This document shows, piece after piece, positions 1 to 10,127 of a stretch of 64,000 bases of DNA. The position numbers and the translations under genes were made by a program. This stretch comes from Gaertneriomyces semiglobifer (Eukaryota; Chytridiomycota; Chytridiomycetes; Spizellomycetales; Spizellomycetaceae): positions 372,001-436,000 of the forward strand of contig JAHLKF010000009.1 of assembly GCA_025558075.1 (NCBI GenBank), given 5' to 3'. The stretch's first letter is position 1; every line of letters starts with the position of its first letter. The notes below the pieces were generated by a model. The model did not search any database, had not been told where the DNA came from, and worked only from the letters and a program-made list of their open reading frames with translations.

Positions 1-257
1 ATGAACACCTACGGCTCAACACAGGAATCTGAACGCAACGGGACTGGGTTCAGTGAGACCTGTATTTCACACTATCATAGCTGGCGTAACATCAGTAATA
101 CTCAAGCTCCATCAATGAGTAACTGTCACAATGCCTCGTCCACACATTTCCCTCATAGCGGTAACTGTGTGTGGATATACGTGCAAGTCCGGACGGACGC
201 AGGGTACCAAAAACGCATCTGACCACATGTATGTACAGTCAACATGGTGCATCCTTT
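1..257. other. Left edge, no supported gene
   Basis: 257 bp to the left of the small membrane protein's stop codon. Open frames here are short and Ser/Thr/His rich without a start context or splice partner. It could be the 3' flank of that gene or the end of a neighbour outside the window. Confidence 0.4.
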
Positions 258-770
258 TCATGATTTCGGGTCCTGTGAGATATCCACGTCTGTATCTCTT
301 TCCTTTGATCGTCCACGATAATCGCCTTCTTCCGATCGCTTGCGCGAGCGTTGTCGGGACCGTCGTCTTGGTTTTAGAGACGACACTTTCATAGCATTAT
401 AGACCATGCCCATCCCAATGACGGCCAGACCCACACCGACAGCAATTCCTCCTATTATGAGCCCCATTCGCATGCTTCGTCCCGCTGCCTCCATCCCATC
501 CGCCATTCTCGATAGTCCTCCTTCAATCCTACCCGCATGCTCTGCGAGCCCATTGGTACCCATACCCGCAGCTAAAAACAAAAAGGAACCAAGCCAATTA
601 GCGCCAAAGTGACAGGACACCCCACTGAGTTGTAGCTTTTATAGGTATGGTAACATACCAATGGACTTGACCTCAGTGACCATGCTCTTGGCGACCTCCT
701 TAGGAAACGGGAAATACGACGCTCCGGGAACGCCATCTATAACATTGTGCATAGGAGTAGAAGAATCCAT
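258..770 (-). CDS. Small single-pass membrane protein with basic tail, unknown function
   Basis: Two exons: 770-659 and 571-258, joined across an intron 658-572 (GTATGT...TTTTTAG, phase 1), giving about 141 residues. The start is the ATG at 770, which opens an exon running straight into a good donor. Residues about 35-70 are Gly/Ala/Met rich and amphipathic, followed by one strong hydrophobic segment (GLIIGGIAVGVGLAVIGMGM) at about residue 75-95. The tail is very basic and serine/arginine rich (RRRSRQRSRKRSEE), then acidic. The layout suggests a tail-type membrane protein with a positively charged exposed end, perhaps of a mitochondrion or other organelle. I do not recognise a family. It is divergent from the ALKBH8-like gene. 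Splicing is convincing; the function is unknown. Confidence 0.6.
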
Positions 771-850
771 ATCTAGCTACCATACTATGCCGTTCTCACT
801 GAAGACCTAGGACAGTTTGAATGCGAACAGTTTGTTGTGTTAGTGAGAAA

Positions 851-988
851 ATGGCGACTGACGACAGTCGCAAGTTGAATTTGAAGCGAACGCGTTCGTT
901 AAGTTGCGTTATCGATGACACCGACAAGTTTTGGAGCTTCACTTGCGCCCAAAGCAACTTTTTGGCGACGCCCAACGACGGGAGGTGA
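851..988 (+). promoter_or_regulatory. Upstream ORF (45 codons) before the ALKBH8-like start
   Basis: An ATG at 851 in a strong context (gaaaATGG) opens a 45-codon frame that ends with TGA at 986-988. The candidate main start at 991 lies two bases after this stop, in a different frame. This is the geometry expected for translation reinitiation. It could instead be part of an unrecognised upstream exon. No protein similarity is visible. Confidence 0.35.
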
Positions 989-2213
989 CAATGACTACGG
1001 CGGTGGAGGGGCTAGCGCGCGATGAAGCGAGGACGGAAACGGTGACAGTGGGACCAAAGAAACTGAAAGAGCGACATTTACACAAACTGGGGGGTCGCCG
1101 AAAGGGCCAGTTGGCGTTGTATCAGCGAGCAGAAAATGCGCCTCTGGAAGAGCTGATAGCAGACGTTGACGCGGGGGAAGCCCCGACACCCTTCATCCTG
1201 ATTCTGAACGCTGGAAATACTGGGGATGTGGGCCGGGTGACGGTGGAAGATTTGGAGCGAGAGTTTGGTGCGCACGCTGGGTTCAAGGCGATTGAAATGA
1301 TTCTTGGGCGCGTATGTTTCTGCTCCTCCATGGCATATAACCTTTGTCACATGGCTGAATCCACCTCTGTCGTCTTTTTTTCCAGCCATACTCGTATGCA
1401 GTATACGAAAGTCCATCTGCAGCATACGACGCGTACAAGGCGCTGCAGTACAGTCAGATTTCTACTATAACTGGTTACAAACCGTTACTGTTATCCTTTG
1501 CCAAACGAGTCTCGCCGGATGTCGCTTTAGCAGATCCGAAAGAAATTCTGGAATGCGTTCCAGGTCTTCATGCCGTCCTCGACTTTGTCACCCCGGAAGA
1601 GGAATGCGAGGTCCTAATGCATATCCATGATGAAACCCGGGCCGACAAGTGGATACCGCTCAACAAGCGCCGAGTCCAGCATTTCGGATATCGATTTGAT
1701 TATCCTCTCAACACCGTCATCATGGACACGGACATTATCGATCCTATCCCGCCATGGTGCGCGAGTTTACTAGAGCGATATCAAACGCATTTCCCAGAGT
1801 TCCAGTACCCCGATCAACTCACTATCAACGAATACTGGCCCGGCGCTGGGATCGCCCCGCACGGGGACCGGCATTCCGTTTTCACTGACTGCATCGTGGC
1901 AATCAGTCTCGGTAGTGGAGTGATCATGGAGTTCCGACGACCCGCCGATCATCAGAGCCATGACTCCTCCCCGACAGAGTTTGTCGCTTATAATGTGTAT
2001 CTGCCGCCTCGGTCGCTGATCGTCATGTCTGGGGAAAGCCGGTATCGGTGGGAACATTCCATTCGACCGCGCAGGACGGATATCATACACGGCCGGGCTG
2101 TTGAACGAGGAACGAGAGTGAGTCTGACGTTTCGAAATATTAAACGCGTTACAGAGTGTGAGTGCGGCTGGGAATATACGTGCGATATGACCAAGGATGA
2201 GACAGGTCGTTAA
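931..2213 (+). CDS. ALKBH8: ALKBH8-like tRNA wobble-uridine hydroxylase (RRM + AlkB, no methyltransferase)
   Basis: Exons 931 (or 991)-1311 and 1386-2213 flank a phase-0 intron (GTATGT...TTTCCAG). The protein has about 402 or 382 residues, depending on the start. An RRM-like fold comes first (ILNAGN near residue 90, ending PYSYAVYES after the splice), then a 2-oxoglutarate/Fe(II) dioxygenase domain. The iron ligands are visible as HGD in IAPHGDRHSVF and the later His in RWEHSI; the oxoglutarate Arg is in RGTRVSLTF. The phrase GESRYRWEHSI is typical of ALKBH8. In animals the ALKBH8 oxygenase hydroxylates mcm5U at the tRNA wobble position. The animal C-terminal methyltransferase domain is absent: the frame stops soon after a CxC pair (ECECGW) that would lead toward it. 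The family call is solid; the start is uncertain. Confidence 0.88.
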
Positions 2214-2596
2214 GCAATCATTGTGATATTTAGAAGGTAGAGCCTTTTTTTGGATTTCTTTGATACAACCCCTTGGCTTTGGGCAAACGAGATAGTGTGA
2301 CATCCGGCTTCAGATGCTGTGATACATAGATCTAGTGACACTAGAGTTGAACGGATCTTTTCTGTGATCTTTCAACAACATGATCAATCTGGCTTTCGCT
2401 GTAACCCGATTACGGGGAGTGTGCTACGTTGAGGACGTTTTAATCTGCGAAATACAATGGGCAGTGTCGGCATATGTATATATGTGAATTGAAGATATGA
2501 GAAAAACCTTTCCACCACAGACAAGCAAAATGTCACAGATTATAATATGGGAACACAAAACAAAGGATACGTGAACAGGTAAACACAAGAGATAAT
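2214..2596. other. Convergent intergenic spacer
   Basis: 383 bp between the 3' ends of the ALKBH8-like and SH3/septin-like genes. It is AT-leaning and presumably holds both 3' UTRs. I see no gene or repeat in it. Confidence 0.6.
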
Positions 2597-4099
2597 CTAT
2601 TGGATCGTGGCCGACCGCCAATTCAAAAATCTTTCCGCCGTGCGTCGCCTCAACTCCTCGACATGATGATAAAAGACATGTTCTTTCAAAACATCAAACT
2701 CGTCCACGATGTTACTGTCCTTTTCCTGTGTTTCTCGGTCGCCAGTGTGAAGCGGATTCGCAACAGCAAAAGGTACAGCTCCCGATACACCCGCCTGCGC
2801 AATCTGTAGCAACTCTGCATGAGATAACCCAAAGCCATACACCTCGATCCCGGCACGCCAGCATTCCTCCAATATCGAGACTTTGAGGCCAAAGAGTTCA
2901 GAGACGGACATGCGGTCAGCTTTGACGATCACAGGCACAATGACCACACTGCTGGAGAGTTGACGGAGATACTCGAGGTCAACGGGCTTAAGACGGTGCA
3001 GGACGGTGTAAAGGCAGATGTCGACGTGGGTGGTTGCGCCCGTCCCGGCCATGAGGTATTTCAGGAGGATGCTGCTGGGTATTTGCTTGTCGCGAACAAA
3101 AACGCGGTCGGTGCGCTGGAATTGTGTAATGTTGAATTCGACCGTGGGGCGGATGACGCGCATGGCATCTGTAACGCTTCCAAAACCAGGAGGTTCTAGG
3201 AAAGAAAGGTTGAATTTTTCCTCGCCGATATGAAGTTGATTGTCGGGGATGGTGGAGGCGAGTGTTTCGTAGATGGGAATGGATTTGGAAGACTCTAGTA
3301 GTTTAGGTGTGGTCTTGTCGGCAATTTCCGAGACGTTGGTAAAAGCTGCGATGAGACGGCTTTTGCCGATGCCAGAGTCGCCTGCGACCATAATTTTTAA
3401 ACAGCCAATATTCGACGGGATCTTGGAGCGAGCAGATCGTCGAGCAAGGGCATCTTTTAAAACTTTGCGGGCCTCATCTTGGTCCATACGCGCGGCCGAT
3501 AGGGAGATGGGTTGTGGCGGACGGAGAGATCCGGGTGAGATGCCGCTTGGGAAGTCAGGAGCCGAGATGGTTGCGACAATGTGGCCTTCACCAGTACGAT
3601 TTGTTGATGCCGATGATGTCCCGTTTGCTGTTGTTCCATTGACGACGGAGTTGCTTGTAGATTTCGCGATACCGGAAGTGCCATTGGCAGGCTTCACACC
3701 GGAATTACCCGTATCTTTATAATCGTCGCGTACTTGCTGTTGTTGCTGTTGTTGCTGTTGTTGTTGTTGCTGCTGCTGCTGTTGTTGTTGCTGTTGCTGT
3801 TGTTGCTGTTGCGGCTGTTGGGCAGGGGGTGGCATGGACGATTTCCGCTTGTCAGCAATCTTTTTGACGGGATCTTGTACGGCAGGAGCGGGAGCATCAA
3901 GCGGAGTCAGAAAGTTGCCAGGGACCAATCCAGTTTCCTGGGTGGTATCATTTTTGGCTAACACCCAGCCATCATCGTAGGCATGAAGGATTGTGACGCT
4001 GTGACCTGGTATCAGTTCTATTTCGTCGCCGTGAAGAGGTTGGTATGGAGCTGTAGCCCTATAGCGCTGCCCCACGAGTGCGGTAACAGCCTCTGCCAT
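2597..4099 (-). CDS. SH3-domain protein with a septin-like P-loop GTPase domain
   Basis: A single exon of about 500 residues from the ATG at 4099. An in-frame ATG at 4159 would add 20 residues encoded by the purine-rich strand of a microsatellite, so 4099 is preferred. An SH3 domain lies at residues about 10-65 (YRATAPYQP, DEIELIPG, DGWVLAKN, GLVPGNF). Next comes a low-complexity stretch with a run of nearly 30 Gln. A septin-type G domain follows: P-loop GDSGIGKS near residue 240, a switch-like EPPGFGS where DxxG would be expected, and the septin-style G4 phrase VIVKAD. SH3 plus septin-like GTPase suggests a cortical or cytoskeletal scaffold, which is inference. The protein is probably not a canonical septin because no C-terminal coiled coil is seen. 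Confidence 0.78.
   Translation of the reverse strand: MAEAVTALVGQRYRATAPYQPLHGDEIELIPGHSVTILHAYDDGWVLAKNDTTQETGLVPGNFLTPLDAPAPAVQDPVKKIADKRKSSMPPPAQQPQQQQQQQQQQQQQQQQQQQQQQQQQQVRDDYKDTGNSGVKPANGTSGIAKSTSNSVVNGTTANGTSSASTNRTGEGHIVATISAPDFPSGISPGSLRPPQPISLSAARMDQDEARKVLKDALARRSARSKIPSNIGCLKIMVAGDSGIGKSRLIAAFTNVSEIADKTTPKLLESSKSIPIYETLASTIPDNQLHIGEEKFNLSFLEPPGFGSVTDAMRVIRPTVEFNITQFQRTDRVFVRDKQIPSSILLKYLMAGTGATTHVDICLYTVLHRLKPVDLEYLRQLSSSVVIVPVIVKADRMSVSELFGLKVSILEECWRAGIEVYGFGLSHAELLQIAQAGVSGAVPFAVANPLHTGDRETQEKDSNIVDEFDVLKEHVFYHHVEELRRRTAERFLNWRSATIQ
3733..3822 (-). repeat. CAA/CAG trinucleotide tract encoding polyglutamine
   Basis: A run of TTG/CTG triplets on the plus strand encodes nearly 30 glutamines of the SH3/septin-like protein. 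CAA and CAG are mixed, which normally slows slippage. The antisense poly-Leu frame is a by-product. Confidence 0.9.
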
Positions 4100-4108
4100 T
4101 GCGTGCCT

Positions 4109-4163
4109 ATCTCTCTCGCTCTCTCCTACTCCCTCTCTCTTACTCGCTCTCACTCTCACTGTA
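4109..4163. repeat. CT-rich imperfect microsatellite
   Basis: Tandem CTCT/CACT units sit immediately upstream of the SH3/septin-like start. A second CT/CA run lies at about 4291-4312. Pyrimidine-rich promoter-proximal tracts of this kind are common in fungi. The stretch could lie in the 5' UTR. Confidence 0.8.
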
Positions 4164-4418
4164 TCTCGCGCGCGCTATCTCCACTGGCCAATTCTGTATT
4201 CACCGAACAACCGAACCCAAGTGCTTTCTGTGCTTCACTCTCTCCCTCCGTTGCGGTACAAACTGCCCACTCCACTCTTACTCTATACGCTCTCTCTCTC
4301 TCCACACACACCCAGCCGACTATTCCTCCAAAACAAGTTGCGAGTTGCGATGAAAGCGGCGGCCACTGCGTGCGCCCTCACAGTGGATTACCTAATCATA
4401 GGAACTACTGTATTTTGT

Positions 4419-4440
4419 GTCACGTGAAAATAGTCACGTG
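4419..4440. promoter_or_regulatory. Paired E-box motifs (GTCACGTG x2)
   Basis: Two identical 8-mers, GTCACGTG, are separated by six bases (aaaata). The core CACGTG is the palindromic site of bHLH factors, and GTCACGTG matches the Cbf1/Pho4/USF-type consensus. They lie between two divergent start codons and could serve either gene. Factor identity is inference. Confidence 0.5.
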
Positions 4441-4907
4441 GGCTGCGGTGAGGTGAAGTGAGTGAGGCAAGTTGCAAGTTCAAATTCAGACCCACTGGAT
4501 CTGGAGCAAGCAAGCAGACTGACATTATATTTATTATGAACGAGTGTATCAATTGTTCATGAGCAATGGCGCAACGACATTCTATTCCTGTGTACAATGT
4601 ACCATGGCTGCTTGTAGGGATGGCGGGGCCCTTGTCGCAAGTGTTCTTTGAATGCCACGCTGGCCGTGGTGGAATCGACCCTTAATGGGATCAAAAATCT
4701 TGAGCCTGGGTGGCATTGAGTGCTTGTGGAATTGAGCAGCCTCGGTGGTGATACTGGCCATGGCGGATCGAAGGAAACCGCAACAGTGTGTTATCCGCCA
4801 TGTAAATGTTAGCCAGATTCATGTTCAACTTGCATGAACGCGGGTCTTTGTAAAACTTTTGAAATTGTTTAAAGCACTGACCAAGGAGCTGTACTGGACA
4901 GAGGAGG

Positions 4908-6755
4908 ATGATTGCTTCGAGATCGTCGCCTATGCGGTGCTTCTCGCAATGGTTACCGCCGCCATCATCCACCGCATATCTACGCATCTCGCTTAAAAGA
5001 CCACAGTTCATCCATCTACGTCTGCCAGCACCGACATGTTGGCGATCAGCGTCCTCATCATCGTCGTCTCAAAATCCCACCACCAGGGCACTCCCCTTCA
5101 AACTGACTCCAGCACAGGCTGAACAGGCAAGGCGCCATTTCGTTTTCACATTCACAGCCTTTTTCCATAAACTCGTAAAGTAACCCTGGCTCAACCACAG
5201 GCATACCGCAACTACCACGAAGGCGTGTTCACAACTGCAAAGTCTCTGCAAAATGTGAAAATGGAGCGGGTCATGCTGCCCTTCTGGGTGGTCCGTCTAC
5301 AAATGAGGTGATCATCTTTTTGTCTGTCCCCTGCACACTGGCATTCTGTGTTTTGTCATTTGCCGCGTTTATCACGTATTCTACCAAACGCCTGATACCT
5401 GCTGCTCCCCTCGAACCCTGGTTAGAGTCTACTTGGAATTTGCCCAGCTCGGGTACACCTATTATACCAACGTCTTCGATCCCGTCTCCAAGCAGTATCG
5501 CCGAGTCTCAGAAACCCGCTGGGAGGCCGCCCAATTTAACAACGAGTACCTGGGCACGACGACGCTTTCCGGTGAAGAAGCCGCTTCACAAGTCTACGCT
5601 TCATATCGATATCGACGGGAATACGCTGAAGGCGTTCGAGCCCCAACGCTATGGACACAGTCGATTCCGTTCAACTCCATGCAGATCCCCGATGGCGTTG
5701 CCGTCGATCCTTTCCAGATGCGTCCCACCACAGCCGTACAACGGGTACGCGATGCCGTGAGGTCGCGAGAGGAACTCGTTGCGGAAGAAGCCCTCAAACG
5801 ACGGACAGGAGCGGATATGGTACGCGGTATCCGCTTGCATATTGAAGTGTCCTCCCTGGATCCTCCTAGTGCGTCGTCCTCGCACGGTGCCATCCCCGTG
5901 TTGGTCGCGTGCTATGCGTTTTCGGGGACACACCGCGGCATTGCTTTCCGAACGTTTGTCAATGGTGCAACAGGACAAGTTGGGGGTCAACGTATCCCTG
6001 AACCGCGTCGTGTTGCCTTGGTCGTCGGGGGCGCGACGTTGCTCCTCTCGTTTATTATGGGAGGAGCTGTGACGGTGGGTGGATCGACCTTATTTTTCTG
6101 GTTCCTGATCCCTGCGTTACTTGCAATGGTCGCGGCGAGGTACTACCCCATCATCATGGGGACGGTGTACGAGTACAAACGCGTGCGGGATCAGGTCAAG
6201 GAAGGCGCTAGTACCGCCGCTGGTGGTGGTGGTGGGTTCGGGACAAGCTCCTCCTCCAACTCTTCCCAGTTTGATCCGTTTGCCAACGCCGAGGAAATGT
6301 TTCGGCAACGCAAAGAGCAGGAACAGCAGGACCGTGATAAATACAGGAAACGACAGGAGCAGCCGTTTAGCGCGTTCTGGGAGGAACTGCAGCGACGCGC
6401 TCAGGAACAAGCCAGGAAACAAGGAGCTGGACCGTGGGGGGGATCTGGTGGGTACCGCTATGGACAAACAGGAGGTGGATATCAACAGCAACAGTCTGCG
6501 CAGGAACCTCGGTCGGGTGCTGCCGCCGCTGATCCGAGAGGGTTTTATCAAACCTTGGGTGTAACGCGCAATGCCACCAAACAAGAGATTCAGGCTGCGT
6601 TTCGCGGCTTGGCGATGAAGTACCATCCCGATCGGTTCAGTGACGCCAAAGAAAAGACGGCAGCCCAAGAGAAGTTCAAAAAGCTGAGTGAGGCGTACAG
6701 TGTCCTACGAGATGAACGGAAACGAAAGACGTATGATCTGACAGGCCGAAGTTAG
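4908..6755 (+). CDS. Membrane J-domain (DnaJ) co-chaperone, probably mitochondrial
   Basis: Three exons: 4908-5126, 5201-5307 and 5426-6755, about 551 residues. Intron 1 starts with GC (CAG|GCAAGG...ACAG); only this splice gives the continuous reading LTPAQAEQ/AYRNYHEG. Intron 2 is GT...TTAG, phase 2. The Arg/Ser-rich N-terminus looks like a mitochondrial presequence. A soluble middle part is followed by one or two hydrophobic segments near residues 300-350 (LLLSFIMGGAVTVGG, FFWFLIPALLAMV). A Gly/Ser/Gln-rich linker precedes a C-terminal J domain with the HPD tripeptide (MKYHPDRF) and the tail RKTYDLTGRS. It probably recruits an Hsp70 to a membrane. The start could instead be the ATG at 4932. 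Confidence 0.85.
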
Positions 6756-6895
6756 GACGGGGTATGGTCCCCCCTGCTTGCCTTTCCGCGTATGCCCGCC
6801 TTGTGCGAAAATGAGGTTGTGTGTTTGATCTTTATTTCCACAAGGGTGAACATTACCACCAAAACTGATTCAGTAGCGTTTACATATTAATAATA

Positions 6896-9716
6896 TTACT
6901 GCCCAAAAGCTTCGCCAATCCAGTCTCGTAAAAGATAGTACACTTCTTTATTCGCTCCGCCGGCGTTCATCGAATGATCTCCATCCGTGTATACTTGGAC
7001 CTTGTAGTTCCGGATATGAGCGGATGTGAGGCGGTAAATGAGTGATGCGGTGTTTTGGAAATGCACTGCAAAAAAATTCACATCGAGATCAGTAAAATGA
7101 AAAGAGGCCAAGACACTCGGGGTGCGGTGGGTAGCGGAGCGTGAACACAACAAAAAAAAGCATAGACTCTTTTGGGAAGAATGGCTTACCATTATCATCC
7201 GCCGTCCCGTGTACCAACAGAAACGGTGTTTCTCTAAATGCAGTCATATTCCGCACGGCGCTCTTCTCATATCCATCTCCGTTGCCCACCACCGTTCCCA
7301 TAAACCGCTCTGTGTAAATACTATCATAGTATCGCCAATCCGTAACAGGTGCCACAGCCATAGCAGTTCGAAACACCTTATCCGCACCAATATTAGCCTC
7401 GACGATTTTCGTCGTGACATAGCCGCCGTAGCTCCACCCCCACACGGCGATACGTGATGCATCGATATAGGGTTGTTGGGCGATCCATTTTGCGGCCAAG
7501 AGTTGGTCTTGGACTTCAAGGGTGCCCAACCGTCGCGAAACGGCAGTGCGAAACGGGCGGGACATGTACCCCGTCCCGCGTCCGTCGACTGTGAGCGTCA
7601 CCACCCCGTGCGTGGATGTGATGGACGCCATGAAATCGGCGCTGTATGTCCGGCTGACGAGTTGGGAGTTGGGGCCGTTGTAGACTTTCATCAAGACGGG
7701 GTATTTTTTGGATGAGGTTGGATCGAAATCGTGTGGGACTTGGAGGACGGCGTTCATGAAGGTGGCGTTCTGGGCGTCGAGAGGTATCTGGAAATAGGTT
7801 TTGCGGGGGTAGGCATACTGCGGAAGACGCTCTCGGAGAATGGCATTGTCAGTTGCTGACGCAGACCATGAGGATGTTGTTTTGTGCACGGTGGATACAG
7901 GTATGTCGGGCCCGCGGTAATGAAGTATGTAATAGGTGCATTTTGGGGAAAACGATGCGGCATAGTACCCTACGGCATCTCCAGTGAATGCATCGCCGGA
8001 TCTGGTGTTGTTTGGCTGGAACTCCAATCGTGGGACGATTGGCTTCACATCTTTTCTGAGCGGTGTGAGATTGACTTTGTCTGACCCATCCAAATGCACA
8101 CTGAACAGATGCCGTTGTCCCGGCCCACCCTCCGTGCTAATATAGTAAACCACCCCCTTTTCAGCATTGACACCCACAACCTCCACAACATCCCAGTTCC
8201 CACTTGTCACCCACGTCGTCGGTTCCTTATCGTCCACTGATGCAAAGTACGCTAGATGGGTCCACCCTTGGTTATTCTCTTTCAGTTCTATGTAACTCGG
8301 GTTCTGCCGCCCGACCGCCTTGGAGGGCGGAACGGGAGTAATAGGTTGTAATCGAGTAACCCAACCACCATCTGATAGGACGTGTTCACGGACGAGCCGT
8401 GCCTTCCATACGCCAGTGTGCGTCGCATCGGGTGTAATCAGGAATAAGCGTTCGATATCCTGCACGCGATTTGTCATGCGAGCCAATAATGCATCCTCAT
8501 GCATCCATACGACTTCTACAATTAAGCGATCTTCGTCCGCGAAATACTCGCCATCGCTAAACTGCAGAGTCGCATCCAGTTCTGTGCTATTCTCACCAGC
8601 GGGCGTCGCGACATGTAACGTCACTATCGGATTAGGTGCTCCGGCTTTGGGGTACTTTAAACTGACTTCCTCCGGATAGTGATATTTACTTCCGCTCTTA
8701 TGCTTCTCATAATATTCTAATTTTACTTCCGGGACATTCGTCTCGTTGAACTTCAAATACGCCACCCGGGTTCCATTCGGCGAAAACCACAGTGCGTCAT
8801 GCGACCCCAACACCTCCTCTTCGTACACCCAATCCGCAATACCATTGATAACATTCTTGCTCCCGTCAGTAGTGATGCGAACTTCGGTTTTCGTGTCTAC
8901 CGTCACGTAGAGGTCATTATCACGCACCCATGCAATACTCTCATCTTGTGGACTCCAAACAGCAAGACCGACTTTCCCACTTCCTATCTCGCCGGGAATC
9001 GTCTTGTCACTCTTTGAGCTGGTCAACGGTGTCGCTACCTTATTTTCGACATCCCATATCCAGTACTCGGCAAAAAACCCATGCCTCCATCCCTTTTCGT
9101 ATTGGGTTTCTAAAAGGACATAGTTCGCTTCGCTCGAGATGAAGTAATCACGGAATGGGATTTTGTTTCCGTTAGAGTCTTGCGGGGACGCGACAAGGAT
9201 TGTCTCATTGCCGTGCTCTACATGTCGTAGAATAATGTTTTCTCCTGCCCGCAGAGAGTGGTGGCCCTCCATCCCCGGGACCCACCGGTAATTCGCATAG
9301 TCCGGTCCGAACTTGTATGCAAAAATATCATCGAGGGTAACAGGTGGAAGCCCGCTTCCATCTTTCCCCGGTGCCTCAGAGTCATCTCCCAAGGCGTCTG
9401 CCGAACTCACGATTATAATCAGCACTAAGGCGACAATCAGTCCTATAAGCACAACCAGTGGGTTTCGCAACCATTTCCGTGCTGTCCATCTCACACGACC
9501 AGACACGCGTTCGTAAACGGCTTTAACACCCGATGTATTGTGGGATTGGTAACGGGGCAAATCAGGGGAATCGATGTCGAGTGTCTCTGAATCTTGTGAC
9601 AGGTAAGTGTCGTCGTATCGTGACTGGAGCGGAATTTTCTCGGCGGAGAACGACGGGCGGAGCGCCGCGGTCAAATCGACAGCTGCAAACCCATCGGCTC
9701 GGTCCGAATGCGACAT
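6896..9716 (-). CDS. Dipeptidyl aminopeptidase, type II membrane serine peptidase (S9B; Ste13/Dap2/DPP4 family)
   Basis: Exons 9716-7190 and 7065-6896 are joined in phase 1 across a GTAAGC...TTTTGCAG intron (7189-7066), giving about 898 residues. The start at 9716 is chosen because it leaves a normal cytosolic tail; an in-frame ATG at 9776 would add 20 residues. A single anchor (VVLIGLIVALVLIIIV) lies at about residue 86-104. A DPP-IV beta-propeller region follows, then the alpha/beta hydrolase domain. The triad is complete: Ser in GWSYGGY, Asp in VHGTADDN, and His in DGDHSM, the last encoded by the short second exon. In yeast, Ste13 and Dap2 trim X-Pro/X-Ala dipeptides in the Golgi or vacuole; which location applies here cannot be told. 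Confidence 0.93.
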
Positions 9717-10127
9717 TGCGGGTGAAAGTCTGTAAGAGGTAAGGATACCGGCAAAGTGGGGCCTGTCCTGTGGCAACTCGCAAGGACTATCATATATCGT
9801 CTTGTGACGCTGTGCGAGGCGATATACAACCTGCTACCCGTCCCAACCAGCCTTCCCCGCCGGCTCTACAAACGCTGCTGGTGCTTTGCCCCCTGTAATG
9901 GTTTGCTCTCGTCTTCAACACTTCGCCTTGCTTCGCCGCCAAAACCTTCAAACCTTCGAACCGTCTCTTTGCGCGTAGGTGCGAAATGTGTGGCACAGTC
10001 ATCGGAGTATCCTGTAAGCGAATTCGTCGCTTGCGCGTGTTGACCGAGACTCGATCGCAACGCTGAGGGGAATCCTACCACACCACAAAGCTCGCCACGA
10101 TATTGGAGGAGCGTCAACCGCCGCATC
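9717..10127. promoter_or_regulatory. Divergent promoter spacer
   Basis: 411 bp between the divergent starts of the aminopeptidase and the coiled-coil protein. No gene and no clear motif seen. Confidence 0.4.

Larger units (their letters stand above)
4100..4907. promoter_or_regulatory. Divergent promoter region between SH3/septin-like and J-domain genes
   Basis: 808 bp separate two divergently transcribed genes, the longest divergent spacer in the window. It contains the CT microsatellites and a pair of identical GTCACGTG boxes (4419-4426 and 4433-4440). I see no convincing coding exon; the open frames here are short and of low complexity. Confidence 0.5.

Noticed and set aside
3734..3961. 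Plus-strand ORF with a long poly-Leu run
   Set aside because: It is the antisense of the CAA/CAG tract in the SH3/septin-like gene.
4109..4312. CT/CA repeats as a possible CRISPR-like or tandem array
   Set aside because: They are simple microsatellites without constant spacers, in a eukaryotic genome.
5308..5760. ORF with a hydrophobic start (MIIFLSVPCTLAFCVLS)
   Set aside because: It begins inside intron 2 of the J-domain gene and overlaps exon 3 in a different frame.
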